Below are positions 48,893 to 57,910 of a stretch of DNA of 64,000 nucleotides, piece after piece; the first letter of the stretch is position 1; the number at the start of each line of letters is the position of its first letter. The DNA comes from Cryomorpha ignava (GTDB lineage Bacteria; Bacteroidota; Bacteroidia; Flavobacteriales_D; Cryomorphaceae), in assembly GCF_010686655.1 (NCBI RefSeq), contig NZ_JAAGVY010000002.1, positions 186,001 through 250,000 on the forward strand. Reading direction: 5' to 3'. Under the pieces are notes generated by a model. It did not search any database, had not been told where the DNA came from, and saw only the letters and a program-made list of their open reading frames with translations. The position numbers and the translations under genes are program-made.

Positions 48893-49666
48893 ATGAAGTA
48901 CATTCTATTGAGTTCAATCGTTTTGAGTTGTGTGGTAATATCATGCAGTAATGAGAAAGAACCAAGATATACCGAAACCAATTTGCAAGAAAAAAATAAA
49001 GTCGCCGTCGAGATGGATGACAATAAGCAATCTCTGAAATCGCTTTTAGATGCAAAGAAAGGAGCTTTTGAGTTGAAAGCAGACGACAATAAAAAGAAGA
49101 TTTATAAAGCAGGTATTGACGCAGTTGAGACTAGCGGAATACTTGACAAGGCTCTGAATGTTGGTGATATTGCTCCCAACTTCGTATTGCAAAATGCCAT
49201 GGGTAAACCTGTAGAGCTCTACGAGTTTTTGAAAAAAGGAAAAGTGATATTAACTTGGTACAGAGGTGGCTGGTGTCCGTATTGCAACCTTACGCTCAAT
49301 GAACTGCAATCAGAATTGCCCAATTTTGAGGCCAATGGGGCAAACCTCATTGCATTGACTCCAGAACTACCTGACAGCTCAATGTCAACTGCAGAAAAAC
49401 TCAATTTGGAATTTGAAGTGCTAAGCGATGTGGGAAACAAAGTTGCAAAAGAGTTTAATATCGTATTCAAGCTTACAAGCGATGTGGCTGACAGCTACAA
49501 TAAAGCCTTTGATATGAATGGCTATAATGGCGATGAATCGAATGAGCTTCCGCTACCTGCAACTTATATAATCAACGAAGATGGCCGAATAATATACGCT
49601 TTCTTAAATGCAGACTATCGCAATAGAGCTGAACCTTCGGAGCTTACTGAAATATTGAAGAAATAA
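48893..49666 (+). CDS. Peroxiredoxin-like lipoprotein (AhpC/TSA family)
   Basis: The 257-residue protein has a lipobox (VVISC, Cys18), a helical linker, and an AhpC/TSA thioredoxin fold: NVGDIAPNFVLQNAMGKPVE, VILTWYRGGWCPYCNLTLNE with Cys128 and Cys131, LIALTPELPDSSMSTAEKLN and PLPATYIINEDGRIIYAFLN. It belongs to a peroxiredoxin-like group with a CPYC active site. Anchored in the periplasm-facing membrane, it probably reduces peroxides or thiols. Confidence 0.9.
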   Translation: MKYILLSSIVLSCVVISCSNEKEPRYTETNLQEKNKVAVEMDDNKQSLKSLLDAKKGAFELKADDNKKKIYKAGIDAVETSGILDKALNVGDIAPNFVLQNAMGKPVELYEFLKKGKVILTWYRGGWCPYCNLTLNELQSELPNFEANGANLIALTPELPDSSMSTAEKLNLEFEVLSDVGNKVAKEFNIVFKLTSDVADSYNKAFDMNGYNGDESNELPLPATYIINEDGRIIYAFLNADYRNRAEPSELTEILKK

Positions 49667-50056
49667 TTTTGGGGCATCAATGGGTTTACCGGTTCTGGTA
49701 AAATTACCGATGCCGGTAGATTGCAATATGAATTTGATGCTGAAAGTTGTTTCACCTTCAAAAATTCAATTTTCCATTTTCATGGCTATGAACTCCAAAT
49801 CCAAAGTGAAAATGACACACCGAGAAATAACTGAATTTATGGAGATCACGGCCGACTACCCATGAAGGGGAGTTGCAATCTGGTTCGGAAATACAGCGTA
49901 GTTGAAAAGGTGGAGAATGGTTGGGGAATTTCCGCGCAAACAATAATTGAACTTTACCATTGAGAAGATTAAAACACTTAATTTTGATTTTCATGAAACG
50001 CCGGGAATCAAAAAACTGAACTAACTTTAGTTTTGCGTTTTAATACAAATTATTGC
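49667..50056. other. Gap, possible gene remnant
   Basis: A frame from about 49683 reads TGSGKITDAGRLQYEFDAES and CFTFKNSIFHFHGYELQIQS before a stop; it looks coding but has no start and no recognised family. Confidence 0.3.
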
Positions 50057-50311
50057 ATGGGAATAAAGATTGCATACTACAAGAAAAGCGATTGGGATCG
50101 GGTGACGAAAACAATGGACGACCGGGAAAAAATGCACGATACCTGGCAAGAGTGGCATAAAGAATACTTAAAAGTAAAAATCAATTTTATCAAAAAGGGT
50201 TTTAAGGTTGTAGTTGTGGAAGTAAATCCTGATGAATTGATGCTATATTGTGCCATACGAGGAATAAAAAACACCAGCGCAGTCCGATCGCAGTTTGTAC
50301 AAGATAAATAG
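50057..50311 (+). CDS. Small conserved hypothetical protein
   Basis: From ATG 50057 an 84-residue protein (MGIKIAYYKKSDWDRVTKTM; DTWQEWHKEYLKVKINFIKK; VVVVEVNPDELMLYCAIRGI). The beta-alpha-beta pattern and length suggest a compact soluble domain. Not recognised. The frame could begin at 50033, but the residues before 50057 look less conserved. Confidence 0.55.
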   Translation: MGIKIAYYKKSDWDRVTKTMDDREKMHDTWQEWHKEYLKVKINFIKKGFKVVVVEVNPDELMLYCAIRGIKNTSAVRSQFVQDK

Positions 50312-50346
50312 TAACTTAATTTTGAAAGTTGAAATAAATAAGAGAG

Positions 50347-50580
50347 ATGACACTACGGGCGGCATTAACAACTAAGCCAATTAACAATCTGGCGAAACTT
50401 CCTGAACATAAATTAATATAGGTTTTGGATTTTGCAGAATTTCTTTTGAATAGGATTGATGATCAATTATTGACCGAAGGCATGCAAAAGATAGTTTCAG
50501 ATTCAAAAACGTTTAAATTTCTAAGAAAATGAAGAAGATATTTATTCATATAGCGACGTTGTTAAAGAGAAATATAAATG
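50347..50580 (+). pseudogene. MazE/DUF2281-like antitoxin remnant
   Basis: MTLRAALTTKPINNLAKLPE is followed by a TAG-type stop, then VLDFAEFLLNRIDDQLLTEG, QKIVSDSKTFKFLRK, and in another frame EEDIYSYSDVVKEKYK ending in a TGA that overlaps the next ATG. The pieces in order resemble a short antitoxin of the DUF2281 kind; one stop and one frameshift break it. Confidence 0.55.
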
Positions 50581-50664
50581 AAGAAGGGCGACATTGTTTT
50601 TTTAATACCATTTACATTTACAGGCCTTTCGAGAAATAGATTACGAAACCCACTCCATGAGTAA
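50578..50664 (+). pseudogene. MazF-like toxin, N-terminal remnant
   Basis: MKKGDIVFLIPFTFTGLSRN and RLR match the first strand and loop of MazF/PemK toxins (KGDIVLIPFPFTDLSGNKLRP type), then the frame stops after 28 codons. The start overlaps the antitoxin remnant as ATGA. Confidence 0.62.
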
Positions 50665-51469
50665 AATCGAAAAAATAAGAAATTACAATTCAATTATCCT
50701 GGCTCTCGTTGGAACCATCGCTGTTATATTTCTAATCTTCGCAGCTTTCTTTCTTCTGGAAGAAATGTCGCGTTCTTTTTTTAGAAATGACGATTATAGA
50801 AATGACGGAATTCTCGCTACCGAAGAAACAGATCAATTGCTCAAAGACAGCCTGAGACGGCAAATCATTTCTTTTGACAGAATTCAGATTGTAGATTCCA
50901 TTACTCAAACCTATCTTTTGCCGGTCACCCAGGCCAATTTAGCTGATCCGGAATCAAGCAAAGTATTAGCTGACCGATTAAATACTTTTGGGAGCGGATC
51001 GGATTATGAGTATTACGATGAAAATACATACAATAATCTGATTGTATATAATTCGTCGACCGGAAAATCGCAAGTTGTATTTAATCAAAGAGTAAGCATT
51101 GGAAATTATCAGGTTTATAATTCCGGCGATCAGAAATACATCATAATTTCGGGCTGTAGTAAAGACTCAAATAATGATAAATATCTAAACGATAGAGATC
51201 TGCAGGAGCTTTTTATTTACGACATTCAAAAAGCCGAAATCTCAAAACTAGGAGCAAAGGAGAATTATACAACTCTGAGAACCTATCAACCTGCGCTGTC
51301 AACCGATTTGATTGTTCATTTTGGTATCGATCGAAACAATGACGGGGTTTTTAAAAGCAGGGAAGAGCCAATGGTTTTCTATCAAGTAAACTTCCAGAAA
51401 ATGGCGCTGGAAGAGTTTGTTAGTGATGCTAAGATTAGTGAATTGCAGGGTTTATTGGAAGGGAAGTAA
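50657..51469 (+). CDS. Single-pass membrane protein, function unknown
   Basis: The 270-residue protein has one transmembrane helix (IILALVGTIAVIFLIFAAFFLL, residues about 13-34) and a large mixed C-terminal domain predicted outside the cytoplasm (ILATEETDQLLKDSLRRQII; SKVLADRLNTFGSGSDYEYY; YIIISGCSKDSNNDKYLNDR; IVHFGIDRNNDGVFKSREEP). Two Asp/Asn-rich loops (DSNNDKYLNDRD, DRNNDGVFKSRE) resemble calcium-binding or EF-hand-like loops. No family recognised. Confidence 0.65.
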   Translation: MSKIEKIRNYNSIILALVGTIAVIFLIFAAFFLLEEMSRSFFRNDDYRNDGILATEETDQLLKDSLRRQIISFDRIQIVDSITQTYLLPVTQANLADPESSKVLADRLNTFGSGSDYEYYDENTYNNLIVYNSSTGKSQVVFNQRVSIGNYQVYNSGDQKYIIISGCSKDSNNDKYLNDRDLQELFIYDIQKAEISKLGAKENYTTLRTYQPALSTDLIVHFGIDRNNDGVFKSREEPMVFYQVNFQKMALEEFVSDAKISELQGLLEGK

Positions 51470-51494
51470 TCTTTCTGTTATAATAGTGTAACGA

Positions 51495-51535
51495 ATTCAC
51501 TATTTTTATTGATGGAAATTGAGGTATTTTGTGCG
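51495..51535. repeat. 41-bp direct repeat flanking mrr, left copy
   Basis: 36 of 41 bases match 52501-52541 (ATTC-R-CTATTTTTATT ... GGTATTTTGTGCG). It ends 43 bases before the mrr start and may include its promoter. Confidence 0.7.
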
Positions 51536-51578
51536 CTGTATACTTACTCTGCGTTATGCCTAATAGATAATAAACTGA

Positions 51579-52456
51579 ATGTCAAGAAAGAAAATATACG
51601 ATAAAGTACCCACTCATGATGAAATGATGATTCCTACTTTGGAAGCACTAAAGTTATTAGGGGGTTCAGGCTCGATAGATGAAATAAACGAAAAAGTTTA
51701 CGAAGTTACTGGCTTGAACGAAGAAATTTTGGAAATACCACACGACGAAAATGGAGTTCAAACGAAGGTCGAATGAGATTGGCATGGGCAAGAACCTATC
51801 TAAAAAAATATGGATTACTCGACAATTCTTCTCGTGGTGTCTGGGCTTTAGTTGATAATGAAATTGAAATATCAAAATTGGATTCCGACAAAATACTAAA
51901 AACTGTCAGGGAGCAAACTAGAAAACCAGAGATTGAGCAAAAGAAAACCAAGAAAGAGGTCGAACTGGAAATAGTAGAAGAAATCGAAGATCAAATTGAT
52001 TGGAAAGAGCACCTGATTTCTATTATTCTTAAAATCGACCCTTCAGCCTTTGAAAGGCTGTGCCAAAGAATTTTAAGAGAGAGCGGATTTGTTCAGGTTG
52101 AAGTAACTGGTAAATCCAGCGACGGCGGAATTGACGGAAAGGGAATAGTTAGACTAAATGGATTTTTAAGCTTTCACGTGTTTTTTCAGTCAAAACGATA
52201 TAAAGGTTCAGTCGGTTCTGGAGATATACGCGATTTTAGAGGCGCAATGCAGGGCAGAGCGGATAAAGGTCTATTCATTACCACCGGTAATTTCACAAGG
52301 GAAGCAATCAAAGAAGCGACTAGAGACGGAACTCCGCCAATCGATTTAATTGATGGGGATTTATTGTGTGATAAACTAAAAGAATTTAATCTTGGTGTGA
52401 AAACTGAACTCATTGAAGAGGTTTCAGTAAATGCTGAATGGTTTTTGAAAATCTAA
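51579..52456 (+). pseudogene. mrr: Mrr-type restriction endonuclease, split or frameshifted
   Basis: Frame 1 (51579-51776) encodes the N-terminal winged-helix domain (IYDKVPTHDEMMIPTLEALK ... EILEIPHDENGVQTKVE). Frame 2 (51773-52456) continues RLAWARTYLKKYGLLDNSSR, a charged linker, and the Mrr catalytic domain: FERLCQRILRESGFVQVEVT, GKSSDGGIDGKGI, FFQSKRYKG and KGLFITTGNFTREAI, where D and QxK are the nuclease residues. The frames overlap as ATGA, so it could be a coupled two-chain enzyme; Mrr relatives continue without break, so loss of one base is more likely. Mrr cleaves methylated DNA. Confidence 0.85.
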
Positions 52457-52500
52457 AAAAAGTACTTGATATAATAACTTGAATAAAACATAGCTATTAC

Positions 52501-52541
52501 ATTCGCTATTTTTATTAGTGGAAACTGGGGTATTTTGTGCG
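52501..52541. repeat. 41-bp direct repeat flanking mrr, right copy
   Basis: Matches 51495-51535 at 36 of 41 bases and begins 45 bases after the mrr stop. A 31-codon frame at 52575-52670 follows, in the position mrr has after the left copy; it is not recognised. Confidence 0.7.
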
Positions 52542-52715
52542 GTATCTAGAAACGTTATCGACAACTTATTTGATATGAGTACAATAAAAATAAAAAGAGA
52601 ACTTGGAGAACTGGACATAATTAAGTTTTCTTTCCGATACATTTTGATTAGAAAAGACGACAGTTCATAACAGTGGCAGCATAAACACAAATGTAATAGC
52701 TAACCCAAACAAAAA

Positions 52716-52958
52716 ATGAATAAAGAAAATAGTCAACCGAAACAACAACCCAATAACCCCTTGCACGGGATGAAATTGGCAACTATACTGGAGTTGTTGG
52801 TGGAACATTATGGTTGGGAAGGGTTAGCAATGGAAATTAATATCAATTGTTTTAAAAGTAACCCTTCCATTAAATCGAGCCTTACGTTTTTAAGAAAAAC
52901 GCAATGGGCGAGAGATAAAGTTGAGCGGCTTTATCTTGATTTAGAAAATAAAAAGTAA
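52716..52958 (+). CDS. VF530-family DNA-binding protein
   Basis: The 80-residue protein matches VF530 (DUF2132): [40 protein letters not shown] and [20 protein letters not shown]. The family is a small helical fold reported to resemble DNA-binding proteins. Single gene with its own start; role unknown. Confidence 0.92.
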   Translation: MNKENSQPKQQPNNPLHGMKLATILELLVEHYGWEGLAMEININCFKSNPSIKSSLTFLRKTQWARDKVERLYLDLENKK

Positions 52959-53011
52959 CCCAAATGGTTATTTGGCTTATCATCTTTTAAAAGATCAAAA
53001 ATAAACGACCT

Positions 53012-53443
53012 ATGAATACTTATCCATTAACCACAAATCACTTTCAAGTTGAGTGGGGCGGCACACGGATGGGATTTACGGAAGTATCCGGATTGTCAAT
53101 TGGGATTGAACCAATAAATTATCATGAAGGTTCTTCTAAGGAAAACTCCACCCAAAAAATGCCCGGTAGATTAAAATATGATAATGTCATTTTAAAAAGA
53201 GGTATTGTGATGAGCGACAATGAGTTTTATACTTGGATGAGTACAATTAAACTCAATAAGATTGAACGGAGAGATTTAACTATTTCATTACTCAATGAAG
53301 ACCATGAACCGGTTATGGTTTGGAGATTGAAAAATGCTTTTCCAATAAGAATTGAATGGTCGCCTTTGAGAGCCGACGCCAATGAAGCGGCTATTGAATC
53401 AATTGAGATAAGCCATGAGGGAATGACTGTGAGAAATGATTAG
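53012..53443 (+). CDS. Contractile-tail tube protein (gp19/CIS tube family), orphan
   Basis: The 143-residue protein matches the tail-tube family of phages and contractile injection systems: TNHFQVEWGGTRMGFTEVSG, NYHEGSSKENSTQKMPGRLK, YDNVILKRGIVMSDNEFYTW, DLTISLLNEDHEPVMVWRLK and FPIRIEWSPLRADANEAAIE-like closing strands. In a full system this protein stacks as the inner tube inside a contractile sheath. No sheath, baseplate, spike or AAA gene lies near, so this copy is an orphan: a relic, a spare tube subunit used by a system elsewhere, or a repurposed protein. Confidence 0.9.
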   Translation: MNTYPLTTNHFQVEWGGTRMGFTEVSGLSIGIEPINYHEGSSKENSTQKMPGRLKYDNVILKRGIVMSDNEFYTWMSTIKLNKIERRDLTISLLNEDHEPVMVWRLKNAFPIRIEWSPLRADANEAAIESIEISHEGMTVRND

Positions 53444-53606
53444 ACTCGTCTTTCATTTTGTAATAATTGTCGCTGTATATAATCTGTTATACTCCACTAG
53501 ATCATTATGACCACTAAAGAACGCTTGAAGGAAGTAGGGTTAACCTCCAATTCTAAACATCACCTCATACCGCTTGTTGCATTAGCAACTTATTGAAAAC
53601 TCAAAC

Positions 53607-54662
53607 ATGTCAGAAAATACAAAAGCATATGGTACCGACGGTGCCAAAAAAGATTTAAAATCTCGTGAAATTAAACGCAGAGATGTAACCAAAGAAGATG
53701 TAAAAATCGAAATTTTATATTGCGGGGTGTGTCACAGCGATATTCATGCTGCACGCAACGATTGGGAAAATTCTACCTATCCGCTGGTGCCCGGTCACGA
53801 GATTGTGGGAAAGGTTACAGAAGTAGGAAGCGATGTAAAAAAATTCAAGAAAGGCGACTTGGTGGGAGTAGGCTGTATGGTAGATTCTTGCCAGGAATGC
53901 GGCGCTTGCAAAGACGATTTAGAGCAATTTTGTGAAGTTGGTATGGTGGGAACCTATAATGGAAAAGACAAACATACCGGCAAGCAAACCTTTGGCGGAT
54001 ATTCAACACAAATAGTGGTGAGAGAAGAGTTTGTTTTAAATGTTCCGGAGAATTTAGATATTAAAAAAGTAGCTCCTCTACTCTGCGCGGGAATCACCAC
54101 CTTTTCACCCTTAAATCACTGGGGAATAAAGAAAGGCGATAAGGTTGGCGTTATTGGTCTAGGCGGTTTAGGCCATATGGGAATCAAGATTGCACATGCC
54201 ATGGGAGCAGAAACGATCATGATTACAACCTCGCCGGAAAAGGCTGAAGATGCCAAGCGACTTGGTGCAGACTCTGTGCTGATCTCTAAAAACGAGAAAG
54301 AAATGGAGAAGCATCAGGGTACTTTTGATTTTCTATTGAATACTGTTCCTGTTAAGCATGATATGAACCCTTATTTAAAACTTCTAAAGCGCGATAGTAC
54401 AATGGTGATGGTAGGTGCCATTGAACCGCTGGAACCCATGCATGGCGGAAATTTGATAATGGGAAGAAAAAGAGTTGCCGGTTCATTGATCGGTGGCATT
54501 AAGGAAACCCAGGAAATGCTTGATTTCTGTGGTGAGCACAATATTACGCCAGATGTAGAGATGATAGAAATGAAAGACATCAACAAAGCATTTGATCGGG
54601 TTACAGACAGCGATGTTAAGTATCGCTTTGTGATCGATATGCAAAGTTTGAAAGACGAATAG
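53607..54662 (+). CDS. Zinc-dependent alcohol dehydrogenase (YahK-like)
   Basis: The 351-residue medium-chain dehydrogenase has CGVCHSDIHAARNDW and PGHEIVGKV (catalytic zinc), VDSCQECGACKDDLEQFC (structural zinc), VAPLLCAGITTFSPLNHWGI and GVIGLGGLGHMGIKIAHAMG (NAD(P) site). It is of the cinnamyl-alcohol-dehydrogenase-like group that reduces aldehydes using NADPH. A bidirectional terminator follows it. Confidence 0.95.
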   Translation: MSENTKAYGTDGAKKDLKSREIKRRDVTKEDVKIEILYCGVCHSDIHAARNDWENSTYPLVPGHEIVGKVTEVGSDVKKFKKGDLVGVGCMVDSCQECGACKDDLEQFCEVGMVGTYNGKDKHTGKQTFGGYSTQIVVREEFVLNVPENLDIKKVAPLLCAGITTFSPLNHWGIKKGDKVGVIGLGGLGHMGIKIAHAMGAETIMITTSPEKAEDAKRLGADSVLISKNEKEMEKHQGTFDFLLNTVPVKHDMNPYLKLLKRDSTMVMVGAIEPLEPMHGGNLIMGRKRVAGSLIGGIKETQEMLDFCGEHNITPDVEMIEMKDINKAFDRVTDSDVKYRFVIDMQSLKDE

Positions 54663-54683
54663 AGTCGATCTAAATCAAAAAAA

Positions 54684-54720
54684 AGAGCCTATACTTTCAC
54701 GGTATAGGCTCTTTTTTTTT
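54684..54720. terminator. Bidirectional rho-independent terminator
   Basis: AGAGCCTATAC (54684-54694) pairs perfectly with GTATAGGCTCT (54702-54712), with an A run before and a T run after, serving both convergent genes. Confidence 0.92.
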
Positions 54721-54728
54721 AATCAAAC

Positions 54729-55406
54729 TTATTTAAGGGCATCAAATAATCTTTCGGCTACCAATTTAGATGAGGCCGGATTTTGACCGGTTATCAAATT
54801 TCCATCGACTAAGACGAATTCAGACCAATCAGCTCCTTTTGAATAGAACCCACCATTTTTTTTCAGCATATCTTCTACCAAAAAAGGAACAACATCGGTT
54901 AATTCTACCCCTTCTTCTTCTGTATTTGTGAAGCCCGTTACTCTTCTACCTTTTACCAATGGCTCTCCATTTCTATCCTTTACATCTTTTAACGCTGCGG
55001 GGGCGTGGCATACAAAAGCTATGGGTTTCTTTTGCTCATTAAAAGTCTCAATTAATTCTATCGATGTTTTGTCCTGCGACAAATCCCATAATGGTCCATG
55101 TCCGCCGGGGTAAAACACGGCATCATAATCTGCAGCTTTCATATCTGCCAGTTTATGCGTGTTATTTATCATTTTCTGGGCATCTTCGTCTTTGTGAAAT
55201 CTTTTTGTCGATTCAGTCGCCGCATCCTCCGTGTCACTTGTCGGATCGATCGGTGCCTTTCCACCTTTTGGTGTAGCCAGTGTAATGTTAACACCCTTAT
55301 CTATTAAAATGTAATAGGGGCCAGCAAATTCTTCTACCCAAAAACCAGTTTTCTTTCCGGTATCGCCCAATTTATCATGTGATGTTAATACAAATAGTAC
55401 TTTCAT
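54729..55406 (-). CDS. DJ-1/PfpI (Hsp31-like) class I glutamine-amidotransferase-fold protein
   Basis: The 225-residue protein has KVLFVLTSHDKLGDTGKKTG and FWVEEFAGPYYILIDKGVNI at the N-terminus, DAVFYPGGHGPLWDLSQD and AFVCHAPAALKDVKDRNGE with the nucleophile Cys. The catalytic set Glu, Cys, His is present. Relatives act as glyoxalase III, deglycase-type or chaperone proteins. Convergent with the alcohol dehydrogenase gene; both may handle reactive aldehydes. Confidence 0.92.
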   Translation of the reverse strand: MKVLFVLTSHDKLGDTGKKTGFWVEEFAGPYYILIDKGVNITLATPKGGKAPIDPTSDTEDAATESTKRFHKDEDAQKMINNTHKLADMKAADYDAVFYPGGHGPLWDLSQDKTSIELIETFNEQKKPIAFVCHAPAALKDVKDRNGEPLVKGRRVTGFTNTEEEGVELTDVVPFLVEDMLKKNGGFYSKGADWSEFVLVDGNLITGQNPASSKLVAERLFDALK

Positions 55407-55695
55407 TTTTTATCTTGTTTTTAATCAAATTGCGATACTTTGCTACAGCAATTTTTGCCACAGCTTAATGTTGACTAATACAACCCGAAAAAACCAAAAT
55501 TGTTAACTCATTTATGATTTTTCATTTCCATAATTGATAAAGTACAACTGTAGCGTGACTGATCTTATTTTTACTAAACCTTATGCCTTAAATTTAGATT
55601 TGGATAAATTAATAAGAATGATAAACCCTTCATTCGGAGGCAGCACTCTATCTAAAAGAAAAAGAAATAAATTTACCGTTAATCATTAATCAATA

Positions 55696-56304
55696 TTGAA
55701 ATTGAACAGAATCCCTTTTTTACTTGTTTACAGCAGAATATTGATAGCCGTTATAATAGCTGTATTGGCTTTAACTAAGGTCGTTAATCATACTATTTGG
55801 ATAGTGGTTCTAATGTCTATAGGATTGATTACAGACGTTTTTGATGGTATAATTGCCCGGAACTTAAATGTTTCAACTGAAAAGCTGCGAATCTGGGATT
55901 CGAACGTCGATCAATTTTTTTGGATAATAACCATTGGTTCAATATTCTACTTAAATAGTGACTTTGTGAAAGAGAACATAATGTGGATAGGAATTATCAT
56001 AATTCTTGAACTGTTATGCTACCTCATTAGCTATTTGAAGTTTGAAAAGTCCATTGCAACCCATAGCTTACAAGCTAAACTTTGGACGCTCATTCTACTT
56101 GTTTTTTTAATTGATTTAGCTCTGAATGCTACAAGTCAAATCCCTTTTTTCAGTTGCATTTTAATCGGTGCTACCTCTAGAATTGAAATAATATTAATAA
56201 TCGTGAAATTAAAGAAATGGACAACCGATGTTCCTTCCGTTTTTGCAGTTTCAAAAATCAATGCAGGAATCCCTATCAAGAAAAACAAATTATTTAGCAG
56301 TTGA
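55696..56304 (+). CDS. CDP-alcohol-phosphatidyltransferase-like membrane protein
   Basis: The 202-residue protein starts from TTG and has five or six hydrophobic spans. The family signature D-G-x2-A-R-x8-G-x3-D-x3-D is seen as DGIIARNLNVSTEKLRIWDSNVD, listed here in parts: DGIIAR, then eight residues, then Leu where Gly is expected, then RIWDSNVD. The aspartates remain but the Gly is lost. Such enzymes transfer phosphoalcohols to CDP-diacylglycerol. Activity is uncertain. Confidence 0.6.
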   Translation: MKLNRIPFLLVYSRILIAVIIAVLALTKVVNHTIWIVVLMSIGLITDVFDGIIARNLNVSTEKLRIWDSNVDQFFWIITIGSIFYLNSDFVKENIMWIGIIIILELLCYLISYLKFEKSIATHSLQAKLWTLILLVFLIDLALNATSQIPFFSCILIGATSRIEIILIIVKLKKWTTDVPSVFAVSKINAGIPIKKNKLFSS

Positions 56305-56355
56305 AAAGTGCTGGTGATTATGATATTAAAAAAAAAATCTCAACTATTAATTTGC

Positions 56356-56706
56356 CTATGTAATTATCTCTACGATTCCCCATGCCACCGCTAACCATAT
56401 TGATAGAATAACAGACGACCCAAACCCTTTCGTTTCAAAATCGCCGCGAAATTTATCCACGATTTCTATCACAACGGCATACGCTATAGTTCTTGTAACA
56501 ATTCCAAGCCCGATCAACCAAAATAAGCCGAGTGTGAGAACATTAAAAATTAGCGTAATGAGCCAGCCGATTATAAACCCCATAATCATAATGGAAAGCG
56601 CTGTGTAAATGGCGGCTTTCTTATCTCTGATGTTAATCGTACTCATAAACTTCGAGGCAAGAAGTAGCACAATGGGTGTTGCAATAATTTTAAGAATAAT
56701 TTCCAT
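56356..56706 (-). CDS. Small membrane protein (holin-like)
   Basis: From ATG 56706 the protein has 116 residues with four hydrophobic segments (MEIILKIIATPIVLLLASKF; AAIYTALSIMIMGFIIGWLI; LFWLIGLGIVTRTIAYAVVI; SSVILSIWLAVAWGIVEIIT). The segment pattern is like the phage-holin-family / Tmem membrane proteins of Bacteroidota. No phage genes adjoin. The upstream in-frame extension to 56754 is unlikely coding. Confidence 0.6.
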   Translation of the reverse strand: MEIILKIIATPIVLLLASKFMSTINIRDKKAAIYTALSIMIMGFIIGWLITLIFNVLTLGLFWLIGLGIVTRTIAYAVVIEIVDKFRGDFETKGFGSSVILSIWLAVAWGIVEIIT

Positions 56707-56788
56707 ATCAATTTTTAGTATTTCGTTGTATCCAGTCAGCGTTACTTTCGGCACCTATAAAAGTTGTCGAATGTTATGTAATCCGTGT

Positions 56789-57910
56789 TTATAGCTTTTT
56801 TTTCACTTGTCTTGCTCTGTTTGAAGTAAAACCACTTTCCATATCCTTTCTTCGCATATTTCTCTCTAAAAGCTTTTCGTATAATTCAGCTTCTTCCCGG
56901 TTTCCGGCTATTCTATGTTCTATATGAATATCCTTCTTTTTAATGTGGGTATGTGGCACCTCGTCGCGTATAAAAGTCGCTTTATTGTTTGGCATAATGC
57001 TGTGTCCATACGTATTGGCATATACCCATGTAAATTCGGCTCCGAAAAACAAGATGAGACATGAGTATGAAACCCACAATAAAATAAGCACCATAGATCC
57101 TGCTGCGCCGTAGGTAGAGCTCGGATCGGCCGAACCAAAATAGAGACCCAGTAAGTATTTGCCGATTGAAAATAGCACAGCAGTTAGCAAGCCGCCTACC
57201 CAGACAGATCTCCATCGGATTTTAGCATCGGGCAAAAATTTAAACAGCAAGGTGAATAGTACCGTTATTACACCAAGCGACAACACTTCACCGGATATCA
57301 TTGCGATATACACCGATAGTTCTGAAAAAATCCTTTCCAGATATCCGTTTAAAAGTGCTAAAACTGCCGACAATGCAAAACTTACCAGTAGTAAGAATCC
57401 CACAACCATAACAAAACCAAAGCCCATGATCCTGTCTTTAACCAATTTTTTAAAACCAGCGTTTTCAACCTGCTTCAAGTCCCACACAATATTCAGCGAA
57501 AGCTGCAAATGATAAAACACCCCGGTAGCACCAAATATCAGCGTGGCCAAACCAATAATGGTAGAAATGAAACTCTTATCACCACCCTGGGTGCCTGCAA
57601 CAATTTCTTGAATAGAATCTGCCGCACTTTGACCTATTGCGTCCGCAATCTCATTGGTAAGTCTGCCCTGCACAATGTCATTGCCCCAAATAGCACCTAC
57701 CGTATTGATAATCACCACCACCAATCCCGGTAGCGAAAGTACCGCATAGTACGCCACTATGGCGCTTAACCTCCACGGGTCATCAGCATTCCATTCCTTA
57801 TAAGTTCGCTTTAGCAGTTCTGGTAAATGCTTAATCCTAAATTTTTTATGTTCAATTATTGCCGCTTTAGCCATTTTGGTAGGAGAGGTATTGTAGTGTT
57901 GTTTTCGCAA
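56789..57910 (-). CDS. YihY/BrkB-family inner membrane protein
   Basis: The 373-residue protein has six membrane spans and family landmarks: DPWRLSAIVAYYAVLSLPGL, GATGVFYHLQLSLNIVWDLK, LLKFLPDAKIRWRSVWVGGL and YGAAGSMVLILLWVSYSCLI-type segments with FGAEFTWVYANTYG. A polar cytoplasmic tail ends in basic residues. Despite the old RNase BN name the function is unsettled. A downstream ATG at 57874 is an alternative start. Confidence 0.92.
   Translation of the reverse strand: MRKQHYNTSPTKMAKAAIIEHKKFRIKHLPELLKRTYKEWNADDPWRLSAIVAYYAVLSLPGLVVVIINTVGAIWGNDIVQGRLTNEIADAIGQSAADSIQEIVAGTQGGDKSFISTIIGLATLIFGATGVFYHLQLSLNIVWDLKQVENAGFKKLVKDRIMGFGFVMVVGFLLLVSFALSAVLALLNGYLERIFSELSVYIAMISGEVLSLGVITVLFTLLFKFLPDAKIRWRSVWVGGLLTAVLFSIGKYLLGLYFGSADPSSTYGAAGSMVLILLWVSYSCLILFFGAEFTWVYANTYGHSIMPNNKATFIRDEVPHTHIKKKDIHIEHRIAGNREEAELYEKLLERNMRRKDMESGFTSNRARQVKKKL

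Noticed and set aside
53720-53935. Basic 71-codon ORF inside the alcohol dehydrogenase gene
   Set aside because: Shadow frame of the zinc-motif region.
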